64,000 nucleotides of DNA from Flavobacterium psychrophilum (lineage in GTDB: Bacteria; Bacteroidota; Bacteroidia; Flavobacteriales; Flavobacteriaceae), in the NCBI GenBank assembly GCA_945872245.1, contig CAMBZB010000005.1, forward strand, positions 24,654-88,653. Direction: 5' to 3'. Below the pieces are notes generated by a model. The model was not told the origin of the DNA, ran no database searches, and was given only the letters and a program-made list of their open reading frames with translations. Position 1 is the stretch's first letter. The number at the start of each line of letters is the position of its first letter. The position numbers were made by a program, and so were the translations under genes. Shown here piece after piece: positions 18,030 through 27,251 of this stretch.

Positions 18030-19874
18030 ATGTCGAGTATCATCCAATTACTTCCTGATCATGTTGCCAATCAAATTGCCGCTGGTGAAGTTGTTCAGCG
18101 ACCGGCTTCGGTGGTCAAGGAATTGCTGGAAAATGCTGTTGATGCAAGGGCAACCGATGTGAAGTTGATAATTAAAGATGCCGGAAAATCGTTGGTTCAG
18201 GTCATTGATAACGGATCAGGAATGAGCGTTACTGATGCACGTTTGTGTTTTGAACGTCACGCGACTTCTAAAATTCGTCAGGCCGAAGACCTTTTTTCTT
18301 TGCATACCAAAGGGTTTCGGGGTGAAGCATTGGCATCCATTGCCGCAATTGCCCACGTGGAAATGAAAACCAAACAAGACCAAGAAGAACTGGGAACACA
18401 TATCATCATTGAAGGTAGCAAGTTTGTGTCCCAAGACGTAGCAGTTTCGCCTAAGGGAACTTCATTTGGCGTCAAAAACTTGTTTTTTAATATTCCTGCA
18501 CGAAGGAATTTCTTGAAATCGGATACGGTGGAATACCGCCATATTATTGACGAATTTCAACGCGTGGCTTTGGCACATCCCAAAATATATTTTACGTTTT
18601 ATCACAACGGTAGCGATATGTTTAATTTGCCTCCGTCCACTTTAAGACAGCGTATTGTTGCTGTTTTTTCTGGTAAAACCAATGAAAAATTGGTTCCCGT
18701 GAACGAAGAAACGGAGATTGTAAGCATCCAAGGTTTTGCATGTAAACCAGAGTTTGCCAAGAAAAATAGGGGAGAACAGTTTTTCTTTGTCAATGATCGC
18801 TTCATAAAAAGTGGTTATTTGCACCATGCTGTGATGGCGGCTTATGACGGACTTTTGAAAGATGGCGCTCAACCCAGTTATTTTTTATATTTAACGGTAC
18901 CCCCCAATACGATTGACATCAATATTCACCCCACTAAAACAGAAATCAAGTTTGACGATGAGCATGCATTGTATGCGATTTTACGAGCTTCTATAAAACA
19001 CAGTTTGGGACAATTTAATGTGGCGCCAATTTTAGATTTTGAGCGTGATTCCAATTTGGACACGCCCTATCATTACAAAGATGTGGAAGCCGCTACGCCG
19101 ACGATTCAAGTAGACGGCAGTTTTAATCCCTTTTCGGAAGAAGATAAGCCCAATAAACATTTCACTAGTTACAGAAAACCCGAACCAGCTGCAAACTGGG
19201 AAAGTTTGTATGTGGGTTTGAAGCATGATTCCGAAGAAGTTGAAACGATGACTTTCGAAAATGAAGAGGTGACATCATCTCTGTTTCACCAGGAAGACTT
19301 GGAACAAGCGGTTCATAAAACATACCAAATCCATAAAAAATACATTGTAAATCCAATAAAATCGGGAATGATAATTGTGGATCAACAACGGGCCCATCAA
19401 CGCATTTTGTATGAACAGTTTTTGACCAACATTACGGTTCATTTGGCGTCTAGCCAACAGTTGTTGTTTCCATTGCATTTGTATTTTTCTAATGCAGAAA
19501 TGCAGTTGATAACCGAATTAAAACCTTCCTTGACCAATACGGGTTTTGTTTTTGAGGAAACCACCGAAGACAGTGTTGTGATTTCGGGATTGCCGGTCAA
19601 CGTTTCTGAAAGTGAAGCTTCGCTGGTTTTGGAAGAATTGTTAAGCGATTTGCAGGACGGAATCCCAGAAAGCAGTTTCAGCCAGAACGATACAATTGCC
19701 AAATCAATGGCACGAAGTTTGGCCGTAAAAACAGGAACCTATTTGACACAAAAAGAACAGGAAAACTTGGTGAACGGGCTTTTTGCCTGCAAAGACCCGA
19801 ATGTGTCCCCATTTCAGAAACCCACTTTCATCACCATGCGTGTGGAAGATTTAGACAACAAATTTGCACTATGA
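18030..19874 (+). CDS. mutL: DNA mismatch repair protein MutL
   Basis: GHKL ATPase that couples MutS mismatch recognition to strand incision. The 614-aa length is typical. The N-terminal ATPase motifs are clear: IAAGEVVQRPASVVKELLENAVDA, VIDNGSGM, FERHATSKI and TKGFRGEALASIAAI (residues 16-115). The C-terminal dimerisation domain contains VDQQRAHQRILYE near residue 450, where endonuclease-type MutL proteins have DQHAxxE. His and Glu are replaced here, so intrinsic nicking by that motif is doubtful. The gene overlaps the following rhomboid gene by 4 nt (ATGA). Confidence 0.96.
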   Translation: MSSIIQLLPDHVANQIAAGEVVQRPASVVKELLENAVDARATDVKLIIKDAGKSLVQVIDNGSGMSVTDARLCFERHATSKIRQAEDLFSLHTKGFRGEALASIAAIAHVEMKTKQDQEELGTHIIIEGSKFVSQDVAVSPKGTSFGVKNLFFNIPARRNFLKSDTVEYRHIIDEFQRVALAHPKIYFTFYHNGSDMFNLPPSTLRQRIVAVFSGKTNEKLVPVNEETEIVSIQGFACKPEFAKKNRGEQFFFVNDRFIKSGYLHHAVMAAYDGLLKDGAQPSYFLYLTVPPNTIDINIHPTKTEIKFDDEHALYAILRASIKHSLGQFNVAPILDFERDSNLDTPYHYKDVEAATPTIQVDGSFNPFSEEDKPNKHFTSYRKPEPAANWESLYVGLKHDSEEVETMTFENEEVTSSLFHQEDLEQAVHKTYQIHKKYIVNPIKSGMIIVDQQRAHQRILYEQFLTNITVHLASSQQLLFPLHLYFSNAEMQLITELKPSLTNTGFVFEETTEDSVVISGLPVNVSESEASLVLEELLSDLQDGIPESSFSQNDTIAKSMARSLAVKTGTYLTQKEQENLVNGLFACKDPNVSPFQKPTFITMRVEDLDNKFAL

Positions 19875-20617
19875 GAAACGTAACCGAAACGGTAAAGCAG
19901 TTAATTATTATTAATATCCTCTTTTTTATTGGAACTCTCGCATTGGGAGATCCGGCCTATAAAATATTAGCATTATTTTTTCCTGAAAATCAAAATTTCC
20001 AGTATTGGCAGCCTATCACACACATGTTCATGCATGGGGGCTATATGCATATTTTCTTTAATATGTTTGCCTTGTTTTCCTTCGGGTCTGCTTTGGAGCA
20101 TTTTTGGGGTGCCAAAAAGTTTTTGTTTTTTTACATTTCTTGTGGATTAGGGGCAACCTTGTTGCATACTGGAGTTAATTATTACTACTTTCAGGAGGGG
20201 TTGAACACGCTTACAGCCAATGGATTTGAGAAATCAGAAATTTTGCAAATTTTGAATCAAGGAAAAATTGACACCAGATGGCAGGAATTATTATCGGTTT
20301 CTGAATGGCAAAATTTCACCGAAGCCTATCTTGGCTCTGCCGTTGGGGCCTCTGGTGCAATTTATGGTATCATTGTGGCTTTTGCCTTTATGTTCCCCAA
20401 TGCTGAATTGGCTTTGATGTTTATTCCGGTTCCAATTAAGGCAAAATATTTTGTACCAGGACTAGTTTTGGTTGATTTGTATATGGGTGTCTCAGGGCAA
20501 TCTATTTTTGGAGGTGGTGGAATCGCCCATTTTGCACATGTTGGTGGTGCCGTTTTTGGCTTCCTTATTATGTGGTATTGGAAGAAAAATCAGTTTAATA
20601 ATAATCGTTGGGATTAA
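19871..20617 (+). CDS. Rhomboid family intramembrane serine protease
   Basis: Polytopic membrane protease, 248 aa with about six membrane segments. The first membrane block has HMFMHGGYMHIFFNMFALFSFG (His and Asn of the rhomboid fold). The catalytic Ser is in AVGASGAIYGII (GxSG motif, about residue 160), and the catalytic His is in AHFAHVGGAVFGF. An insertion with a short soluble loop lies between TM3 and TM4 (residues about 105-150). It overlaps mutL by 4 nt and is followed by a second rhomboid gene, an arrangement suggesting co-transcription. The natural substrate is unknown. Confidence 0.92.
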   Translation: MRNVTETVKQLIIINILFFIGTLALGDPAYKILALFFPENQNFQYWQPITHMFMHGGYMHIFFNMFALFSFGSALEHFWGAKKFLFFYISCGLGATLLHTGVNYYYFQEGLNTLTANGFEKSEILQILNQGKIDTRWQELLSVSEWQNFTEAYLGSAVGASGAIYGIIVAFAFMFPNAELALMFIPVPIKAKYFVPGLVLVDLYMGVSGQSIFGGGGIAHFAHVGGAVFGFLIMWYWKKNQFNNNRWD

Positions 20618-20669
20618 AAATAAATGTTTCTTTTTTTGTCATTTCGATAGGTTTAAAATTATATAAAAA

Positions 20670-21536
20670 ATGAGTAGCATAATAGACGACTTAAAAAGCC
20701 AGTATAAATTTGGTGGAACTGCCCAAAGGCTGATCTACTGGAATATCTCTTGTTTTCTGGTTTCGTTGGTGTTTTTTTACCAGTTTAGGCTTGGGGCATT
20801 TGATTTTCCCAATTGGCTCGCGCTTTCATCAGATCCTTCCGTCTTTATTGTAAAACCATGGACACTATTGACGTATGCTTTCTTTCACGATGGATTCGGG
20901 CATATCTTTTTCAACATGATTGTCTTGAATTTTTCCAGCACCTTATTTCTCACATTTTTCACCCAAAAGCAATTGCTAGGATTGTATGTTTTGAGTTCAA
21001 TATTTGCAGGAATAGCATTTGTTTCAAGCTATTATGTATTAAATTTAAGTGCTTCTATTGTAGGTGCATCTGCAGCGATTACGGCAATTTTAGTGGCCAC
21101 AACTACCTATAGTCCTTTAATGAATGTTCGTTTGTTGCTTATTGGAAACGTAAAACTGTGGCATATTACACTTGTAATTCTTGTGATTGACTTGATGCAA
21201 ATCCGTATAGATAATTCGGGAGGGCATATTGCTCATTTAGCGGGTGCTTTTTTTGGTTTTATATTTATTAAATTGCTTCAAAACGGAACCGATTTGAGTA
21301 AAATAGTTTCTAATATAATCAATTTTTTCGTTAATTTGTTTTCCAAATCTCCTTCAACACCTTTCAAAAAGGTGCATAAAAACTATAAAAAACCAACACA
21401 GAAGCCGGTTTCAAAAATTGTAACGAAGGATAAGACACAACAGCAAGTCGATGAAATTTTAGATAAAATCAGTCGTTCAGGCTATGATTGTCTGACAAAA
21501 GAGGAAAAAGAATTTTTGTTTAAAGCAGGGAAGTAA
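20670..21536 (+). CDS. Second rhomboid family protease with a basic C-terminal tail
   Basis: A 288-aa rhomboid. It keeps HDGFGHIFFNMIVLNF, a Ser in IVGASAAITAILVA (about residue 132) and the His in GHIAHLAGAFFGF, so the Ser-His dyad is present. However, the usual GxSG motif reads GASA, with Ala replacing the last Gly. About 70 extra C-terminal residues are basic (KKVHKNYKKPTQKPVSK) and end in DKISRSGYDCLTKEEKEFLFKAGK, a short helical domain often appended to Bacteroidetes rhomboids. It lies 52 nt after the first rhomboid. It may be active or a specialised homologue of its neighbour. Confidence 0.88.
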   Translation: MSSIIDDLKSQYKFGGTAQRLIYWNISCFLVSLVFFYQFRLGAFDFPNWLALSSDPSVFIVKPWTLLTYAFFHDGFGHIFFNMIVLNFSSTLFLTFFTQKQLLGLYVLSSIFAGIAFVSSYYVLNLSASIVGASAAITAILVATTTYSPLMNVRLLLIGNVKLWHITLVILVIDLMQIRIDNSGGHIAHLAGAFFGFIFIKLLQNGTDLSKIVSNIINFFVNLFSKSPSTPFKKVHKNYKKPTQKPVSKIVTKDKTQQQVDEILDKISRSGYDCLTKEEKEFLFKAGK

Positions 21537-21547
21537 TTTTGTTTGAA

Positions 21548-21598
21548 GTTTCAGGCTTAAAGTTGAGTAACCTGAAACTTGAAACCTGAAATCAATAA
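21548..21598. repeat. Heptameric repeat and hairpin before the EEP gene
   Basis: Three CYTGAAA units (21571-21591) in a 7-bp register are preceded by the inverse word GTTTCAGG (21548-21555). This forms an 8-bp stem with CCTGAAAC (21571-21578). It may act as a weak terminator or spacer between the rhomboid and EEP genes. Confidence 0.55.
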
Positions 21599-21600
21599 AA

Positions 21601-22647
21601 ATGAAAAACCTTTCTTGGTTTAATAAAATAATGTTTCTCCTGAATGTAGTGCTAACCGTATCTACATTTATTGCTTATGCATTGCCTTTTTTGGCGCCAA
21701 AAGTTTTCCCCATTTTATCGGTTCTTACCTTGTTTATGCCATTGTTTTTCATTTTGAATGGCTTGTTTTTCATTTATTGGGGAATTCAATTCAAGAAACG
21801 TATGATTTTGTCGGGTTTGGTGCTTTTGATGGGCATTACATTTATCAATAAATTCTATAAATTTTCTGCCAAAGAGTATCCGGAAACCGAGAATGATTTT
21901 ACAGTTATGAGTTATAACGTGCGTCTGTTCAACGTTTTCAAATGGTTGGATAGAGAAGATGTTTCAGTTAATATCCTGGACTTTATAAATGACAAAAATC
22001 CTGATATATTGTGCATTCAGGAATTTTCTAATTCTGCCAATATTGATTTGAAAGTGTATCGTCATCGGTATATTTTTATGGAAGGAAATAAAATCAAGAC
22101 CGGACAGGCTATTTTTTCTAAATTTCCTATTATAGACCAAGGCAATATTGTTTTTCCAAATTCCAATAACAATGTTGTTTTTGCCGATATCAAAAAAGGG
22201 AAAGACATTATTAGGGTCTATAATATGCATTTGCAGTCGATAAAAATTTCACCCGATGTGAATGAAATAAATGAAAATATCGATGCCATTGATCAGGGAA
22301 AATCACAAAAGCTTTTCAACAGAATAAGCAAAGCTTTTACACAACAACAGCAACAAGCCGAGATGATCAAAGAGCATAAAAAAGACTGTTCCTATCCGAT
22401 TATTATTTGCGGAGACCTTAATAATAGTGCTTTTTCCTATGTTTACAGAAATATAAAAGGGAAATTAAAAGATGCCTTTGAAGAAGCTGGTAAGGGATTT
22501 GGGCCAACGTATAAGTTCCGCTATTATCCTGCCAGAATCGATTATATTTTAGCAGATGATAAAATGACAGTCAAAAAATTTGAAAGTTTCCCCGAATTCG
22601 AAAATTCCGATCATTATCCAATTATGGCAAAATTGTCAATGGAATAG
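21601..22647 (+). CDS. Endonuclease/exonuclease/phosphatase family protein
   Basis: A 348-aa membrane-anchored protein. Two or three hydrophobic segments (residues about 8-90) precede a DNase-I-like catalytic domain. Motifs are VMSYNVRLFN (Asn), LCIQEFSN (metal-binding Glu), YNMHLQSIKI, ICGDLNNSAFSYVY and the C-terminal SDHYPIMAKL (catalytic Asp-His). Members act as nucleases, phosphoesterases or lipid phosphatases; the substrate is not evident. The gene is the last of a same-strand run starting at mutL and converges on wbqC with only 14 bp between stops. Confidence 0.9.
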   Translation: MKNLSWFNKIMFLLNVVLTVSTFIAYALPFLAPKVFPILSVLTLFMPLFFILNGLFFIYWGIQFKKRMILSGLVLLMGITFINKFYKFSAKEYPETENDFTVMSYNVRLFNVFKWLDREDVSVNILDFINDKNPDILCIQEFSNSANIDLKVYRHRYIFMEGNKIKTGQAIFSKFPIIDQGNIVFPNSNNNVVFADIKKGKDIIRVYNMHLQSIKISPDVNEINENIDAIDQGKSQKLFNRISKAFTQQQQQAEMIKEHKKDCSYPIIICGDLNNSAFSYVYRNIKGKLKDAFEEAGKGFGPTYKFRYYPARIDYILADDKMTVKKFESFPEFENSDHYPIMAKLSME

Positions 22648-22661
22648 GGAAGGGTAGCACT

Positions 22662-23288
22662 CTATTTGATGATCAACTTTTGGTTTTTCAAATAATCCAA
22701 AGCATATTTTCCTTCATTAAACAAAACATCTAGAACGCTTAGATTGTTCAAAAAACCTTGTTTTTCTTCAAAAACTTGGGTGTAGGGTTCAAATTGGGAA
22801 TCGTCTTTTTTACCGTTTGCCAATTGTCTTAAATCCATTGTGACATTTGAATCTACTTCGTGTAAATATTCGGTCGTGGCACCGTATTCTAATTTCATTC
22901 GCAAACATTTGGAAACAATGGCTAAAGTTTCCAAATTCAAATCCATTAAATAAGTGTGTTTCTTTTCGAATATTGGACGAATATCATCTTCAAAAAATTC
23001 AAAAAAAGGAGAGCTTCGATAGGCCGCTTCCAATGATTTTAAATGTTGTTTTTGCCAGTCGAAATCAGTTTCTATTTTAACGTCTTTTGTTTTTTGATGT
23101 ATTTGTTTAGAATGTTTTACAGGAATGTTCAGCAACTGAATGCCGTTTGGACTGTAAATATAAGTTCTGTTTCTATTGGTTTGCTTCTGGAAATTATCTT
23201 CCATTTCGAACACAATCTTTTCCGATTGAGCCATTGCAACATAATGACTAATCGAAGGAAAATAAGTGGGGTGTATAAGAAGGTTCAT
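22662..23288 (-). CDS. WbqC family protein
   Basis: A 208-aa protein of the WbqC-like family (seen in polysaccharide loci, activity not established). Recognisable features are the N-terminal HPTYFPSISHYVAMAQSEKIVFE and the internal KDVKIETDFDWQKQHLKSLEAAYRSSPFFEFFEDDI stretch (about residues 68-103). Genes of this type commonly follow lepB in Flavobacteria, as here with a 72-bp gap. Its role in that setting is unknown. Confidence 0.85.
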   Translation of the reverse strand: MNLLIHPTYFPSISHYVAMAQSEKIVFEMEDNFQKQTNRNRTYIYSPNGIQLLNIPVKHSKQIHQKTKDVKIETDFDWQKQHLKSLEAAYRSSPFFEFFEDDIRPIFEKKHTYLMDLNLETLAIVSKCLRMKLEYGATTEYLHEVDSNVTMDLRQLANGKKDDSQFEPYTQVFEEKQGFLNNLSVLDVLFNEGKYALDYLKNQKLIIK

Positions 23289-23360
23289 TTTTAGAAGATT
23301 TATGAGTTTTGAACGTTATAGATTTAAAAGGTCATTCTAAACCCATATTGTCCTAAACTG

Positions 23361-24902
23361 CTACGCTTTTTTTTCTTTCCTTCTTTTCCACAGATATTCC
23401 CCAGCAAAAAAGATTGCTAAAGCGACTAGAAATAATTTGAAATATGATTGTGGCTGTCCGTCCCCACTAACGGTAGTAAACAATCGATCCCATCTAATTT
23501 TACCCAAACCTTTGCCATTCGTATCCCAGCTCATCCAAATAAATACTGGTTTTCCCACGATATGGTTCTGAGGAACAAAGCCCCAATAGCGGCTGTCTTC
23601 AGAGTTGTGGCGGTTGTCTCCCATCATCCAATAATAATTTTGTTTGAAGGTGTATTCATTGGCAACTTGGCCATTTATTCTAATTTCGCTGCCAATTATT
23701 TTCAAATCATTGGCTTCATATTCACCAATTATCTTTTTGTAAAAAGGTAAATTTTCGGTGTTCAATGCCACGGTTTTTCCTTTTTGTGGGATATAAATAG
23801 GCCCATAGTTATCACGATTCCACTTGTTGTTTTGCGGAAAAACCCCTGATTCTGTCTCTTTGGCAATATTTCGGACTATACTTTTTACGATAGGATTGTT
23901 TTTCAATCGACTAGCGGACTCTTCTGTTAAAGCATTAAAGTAAAAAGAATTTTGTGCCGTTTGATACACACCATCCGTAATGTTTAATTCTTTTAAAAGA
24001 TAGGTTGGGTCAAAACTCGAGCCGTCAGTAGTTATAGTATAGGAAAACTGTGGTTTTGCCCGTTCTGGTAATACTAAAACAGCACCATTGATATAAACAA
24101 ACCCATCTATTATCGATAAGGTGTCTCCTGCAATTCCAACGCATCGTTTTACATAATTCGATTTTTTGTCAATTGGTTTTCGCAATCCAATGGTTTTCGT
24201 GTCTCCAAAATAATGTACGGTATCCGCTGGCCAATTAAAAACCACAATATCGGTTCGCTTTATGGTTTGCAAAGCAGGTAATCTCAAATACGGCAATTGA
24301 GGAAAATTCAAGTAAGATTTTGTGTGTAGAATTGGAATCGAATCGTGTACCATAGGCAAAGCTACCGTTGTCATAGGCACTCTCGCGCCATAATTGTATT
24401 TGCTTACAAACAAAAAGTCACCCACCAACAAAGATTTCTCCAATGATGAAGTTGGAATGGTATAAGGTTGTAAGAAGTAGGTGTGTACAAAAGTTGCGAC
24501 AATAATAGCAAAAAGCAGCGAACTTATGGTATCGGATGTTTTGTTTTCAGGATTTAAATTTCTGTTGGTTACATAATTTAATTCTTGGGTATAATTGATA
24601 TAAAGAATGTACAAACCAAAGGTTGCTATGCCCAAAAAGGTGTCCAAAGAAGTTCGTTTTCCAAAACTTCTTAAGGTTTCGACCCAAATAACGGGAAACA
24701 TAATTAGGTTGATTATCGGGATGAAAAGCAACAATGTCCACCACGTTGGGCGACCTATTATTTTCATCAATACAATCGCATTATAAACGGGAATTGCAGC
24801 TTGCCAACGTTTTCTACCAGCCGCTTCATACAATTTCCAAGTTCCCAAAAAGTGAATTACTTGAACTATCAAGAAAAACACAAACCACTGATATGATGTC
24901 AT
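23361..24902 (-). CDS. lepB: Signal peptidase I (long flavobacterial form)
   Basis: Cleaves signal peptides of exported proteins at the inner membrane. At 513 aa it is much longer than E. coli LepB. It has several N-terminal membrane segments (residues 1-95 and about 128-148) and a large inserted region between the catalytic boxes. The catalytic Ser lies in YTIPTSSLEKSLLVGDFLFVSK, where Ser-Leu-Glu replaces the usual Ser-Met-x-Pro. The catalytic Lys is in NYVKRCVGIAGDTLSI, and box E is MMGDNRHNSEDSRYWGFV. A C-terminal hydrophobic segment ends in basic residues. It sits between dapB and wbqC on one strand. Confidence 0.95.
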   Translation of the reverse strand: MTSYQWFVFFLIVQVIHFLGTWKLYEAAGRKRWQAAIPVYNAIVLMKIIGRPTWWTLLLFIPIINLIMFPVIWVETLRSFGKRTSLDTFLGIATFGLYILYINYTQELNYVTNRNLNPENKTSDTISSLLFAIIVATFVHTYFLQPYTIPTSSLEKSLLVGDFLFVSKYNYGARVPMTTVALPMVHDSIPILHTKSYLNFPQLPYLRLPALQTIKRTDIVVFNWPADTVHYFGDTKTIGLRKPIDKKSNYVKRCVGIAGDTLSIIDGFVYINGAVLVLPERAKPQFSYTITTDGSSFDPTYLLKELNITDGVYQTAQNSFYFNALTEESASRLKNNPIVKSIVRNIAKETESGVFPQNNKWNRDNYGPIYIPQKGKTVALNTENLPFYKKIIGEYEANDLKIIGSEIRINGQVANEYTFKQNYYWMMGDNRHNSEDSRYWGFVPQNHIVGKPVFIWMSWDTNGKGLGKIRWDRLFTTVSGDGQPQSYFKLFLVALAIFFAGEYLWKRRKEKKA

Positions 24903-24906
24903 AATA

Positions 24907-24934
24907 TTTTAGATTTTAGATTTTAGATTTTAGA
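24907..24934. repeat. Perfect heptameric tandem repeat (TTTTAGA x4)
   Basis: Four perfect consecutive copies of TTTTAGA directly upstream of lepB (5' side of the gene). A second, degenerate array begins about 65 bp away at 25001. Confidence 0.85.
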
Positions 24935-25000
24935 TTTCTGTTGAAATACAAAATATAAAATTTGAATTATATTTTAATTATTTATTGTTTTAAGTTTTTA

Positions 25001-25028
25001 AATCTAAAATCGCAAATCTGCAATCTTA
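25001..25028. repeat. Heptameric repeat (AATCNNN x4) at the 3' end of dapB
   Basis: Units AATCTAA, AATCGCA, AATCTGC and AATCTTA in perfect 7-bp register. The last unit overlaps the dapB stop codon, so the array abuts the coding end. Confidence 0.7.
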
Positions 25029-25727
25029 AATTAATTCTAACACGTCTTTCATTGTAAAAACCCCCTTTTTTCCCACAATCCATTCGGCAGCAATTACAGC
25101 ACCAAGGGCGAAACCATCCCGATTGTGAGCCGTGTGTTTTATCTCGATAGAATCTACTATTGAATTATACGTTACCGTATGCGTTCCAGGAATATTTTCG
25201 ATTCTTTTGGCTTCAATGTGGATCTCTTTTGGCTTTGGATTGTCTATTGTCCATTTTGTATAAGCACTGTTTTCAATGACTCCTTTAGCCAATGAAATTG
25301 CGGTGCCGCTTGGAGCGTCCAGTTTTTGGGTGTGGTGAATTTCTTCCATTTCAACTTGGTATGAATCGAATTTCGACATCATTTTTGCCAAATATTCATT
25401 GAGTTCGAAGAAAAGATTCACCCCTAGGCTAAAATTAGAACTGGATATAAAAGCCCCATTTTTTGCTACGCAAAGTGCGACCATTTCATCATAGTCTTCT
25501 AACCATCCCGTTGTTCCGGAGATTACGGGCACATTGGCATGAAAGCAACTAGAGATATTGCTAACGGCAACCATTGGAATACTGAAATCGATAGCGACAT
25601 CAGCGTTGGAGAGTCCTTCATAAGTATTGAACTCGTCTTTTTTCAAAACGATTTCATGTCCTCTCTCTAGTGCAATCCTCTCTATGGTTTGCCCCATTTT
25701 TCCGTATCCTAAAAGCGCTATTTTCAT
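25026..25727 (-). CDS. dapB: 4-hydroxy-tetrahydrodipicolinate reductase
   Basis: NAD(P)H-dependent reductase of the diaminopimelate/lysine pathway. It is 233 aa, shorter than the E. coli enzyme (273) and typical of Bacteroidetes. The nucleotide-binding motif IALLGYGKMGQTIERIA is at residues 3-19. SSNFSLGVNLFFELNEY and the signature EIHHTQKLDAPSGTAISLA carry the catalytic His and Lys. The C-terminal HTAHNRDGFALGAVIAAEWI is also conserved. It follows DUF5683 by 60 nt and precedes lepB, a gene order common in the family. Confidence 0.95.
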   Translation of the reverse strand: MKIALLGYGKMGQTIERIALERGHEIVLKKDEFNTYEGLSNADVAIDFSIPMVAVSNISSCFHANVPVISGTTGWLEDYDEMVALCVAKNGAFISSSNFSLGVNLFFELNEYLAKMMSKFDSYQVEMEEIHHTQKLDAPSGTAISLAKGVIENSAYTKWTIDNPKPKEIHIEAKRIENIPGTHTVTYNSIVDSIEIKHTAHNRDGFALGAVIAAEWIVGKKGVFTMKDVLELI

Positions 25728-25787
25728 TTGTTGTATGCTTGTTTATTAATTTGATTTCTTAAAGCCTTCACTTTGGAGAGGTTGGGC

Positions 25788-26348
25788 TTAAAAAGTATAA
25801 TTAAATGTTAGCCCCACATTAGTCCTTGATGTTACATCATTCGGGTAAATATTGGGTTTTACAGATAAGTTTTCATTCACGTTAAATTGTATTAGGGCAG
25901 CATCAACATTGGCGTCAACAATATTTAATACATAAAAGCCCAAGATAAATAGTGCTGATAAATCCCTGTTTCGTTGGTAAAATTTTTGCCCTACAATCAG
26001 TCTACTATTGTCTAAATAGGAGAATTTGTCATCGGTATATCCTTCCAATCTTCGTTTATAGGCATCCCTGTATTGATGGTATTTTTTACTGCTGTCGGAA
26101 AAGAAATAAATACTTGCTCCAATGGCACCATAAACTAGCGGGATTTTCCAATATTTTTTATTGTAGGCTTGTCCCAATCCAGGTAAAACTGCCGAATAAA
26201 AGGCTGCTTTTGCTGGCGTCAATGGGTCTATATCATTCGATTTCAAGGTGTCTTTGGCAACCAAAACTTCCACTGTTTTCTCTTGCGAAAAAACACGGCC
26301 GATTCCCATAACAAAGAAAAGCAATCCTATGAAAATGATTTTGTGCAC
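25788..26348 (-). CDS. DUF5683 domain-containing membrane protein
   Basis: A 186-aa protein with a cleavable-looking N-terminal hydrophobic segment (residues 1-21, ending VFSQEK). A DUF5683 core follows, PLTPAKAAFYSAVLPGLGQAYNKKYWKIPLVYGAIGA, with two or three further hydrophobic stretches. The start codon is GTG at 26348 and overlaps the parB TAG stop by one base, indicating tight coupling. The function is unknown. It is found next to parB and dapB in many Flavobacteria. Confidence 0.85.
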   Translation of the reverse strand: MHKIIFIGLLFFVMGIGRVFSQEKTVEVLVAKDTLKSNDIDPLTPAKAAFYSAVLPGLGQAYNKKYWKIPLVYGAIGASIYFFSDSSKKYHQYRDAYKRRLEGYTDDKFSYLDNSRLIVGQKFYQRNRDLSALFILGFYVLNIVDANVDAALIQFNVNENLSVKPNIYPNDVTSRTNVGLTFNYTF

Positions 26349-27247
26349 TAGCCTTTTATTAATTTAATAATTCGGTTGAAGTCCTCTTCGGAGTGGAAGG
26401 GGATGGTGATTTTTCCCTTGCCGTTTCCGGCTACTTTAACGTCGACTTTGGTGCCAAAATAAGTGTTGAACGTATTTTTTTGGGTGTCTGCAATCTGAAA
26501 CGACTCCGATTTTGCCTTCATCGCTGGCTTGGGTTTCAAACTTTCCTGATAGTTTTTTACCAAGGCCTCAGTATCGCGAACGGAAAGATTCTGGCTTACG
26601 ATTTTTTGGTAGATATCGGTTTGAATGTCTTGGTTTTCGATGTTGATTATCGCCCGACCGTGCCCCATGCTGATAAAACCATCCCGAATTCCCGTTTGGA
26701 TAATCGGATCTAATTTTAAAAGTCTCAAATAATTGGCAATTGTGGAGCGTTTTTTTCCCACACGTTCGCTCATTTGCTCTTGTGTCAGTTGGATTTCATC
26801 AATTAATCTTTGGTACGAAAGCGCAATTTCGATGGGATCTAAATCGTGGCGCTGAATATTTTCAACCAATGCCATGACTAACGATTCATTGTCATTTGCA
26901 ATTCGGATATAAGCGGGAACGGTCTTCAATCCCACTAATGTGGAAGCGCGAAGACGTCGCTCACCAGATATTAACTGGTATTTGTTGAAGGCTAATTTCC
27001 TTACGGTAATGGGCTGTATAACGCCTAATTCCTTGATGGAAGAAGCCAATTCTCGCAAAGAGTCTTCGTTGAAATTACTTCTGGGCTGAAACGGATTGAT
27101 CTCGATTGCATCAATTTCAAGCTCAATAATATTCCCGACCACTTTGTCGGCATTTTTATCGCTTACAGATTTTATGTCGTTTTCTGGATCTTTCAGTAGG
27201 GCCGACAATCCTCTTCCAAGGACTTGTTTTTTTAGTGCTTTTGCCAT
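26348..27247 (-). CDS. parB: Chromosome partitioning protein ParB
   Basis: Site-specific DNA-binding CTPase-type protein that loads at parS for origin segregation; 299 aa. The N-terminal ParB/Srx domain has NPFQPRSNFNEDSLRELASSIKELGVIQPI and GERRLRASTLVGLKTVPAYI (GERR box, about residues 95-114). The helix-turn-helix region includes LVENIQRHDLDPIEIALSYQRLI and MSERVGKKRSTIANYLRLLKL. The C-terminal dimerisation segment ends IPFHSEEDFNRIIKLIKG. It lies 4 nt after parA. No canonical parS (TGTTTCACGTGAAACA-like) site was found in the window. Confidence 0.96.
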   Translation of the reverse strand: MAKALKKQVLGRGLSALLKDPENDIKSVSDKNADKVVGNIIELEIDAIEINPFQPRSNFNEDSLRELASSIKELGVIQPITVRKLAFNKYQLISGERRLRASTLVGLKTVPAYIRIANDNESLVMALVENIQRHDLDPIEIALSYQRLIDEIQLTQEQMSERVGKKRSTIANYLRLLKLDPIIQTGIRDGFISMGHGRAIINIENQDIQTDIYQKIVSQNLSVRDTEALVKNYQESLKPKPAMKAKSESFQIADTQKNTFNTYFGTKVDVKVAGNGKGKITIPFHSEEDFNRIIKLIKG

Positions 27248-27251
27248 AAAC

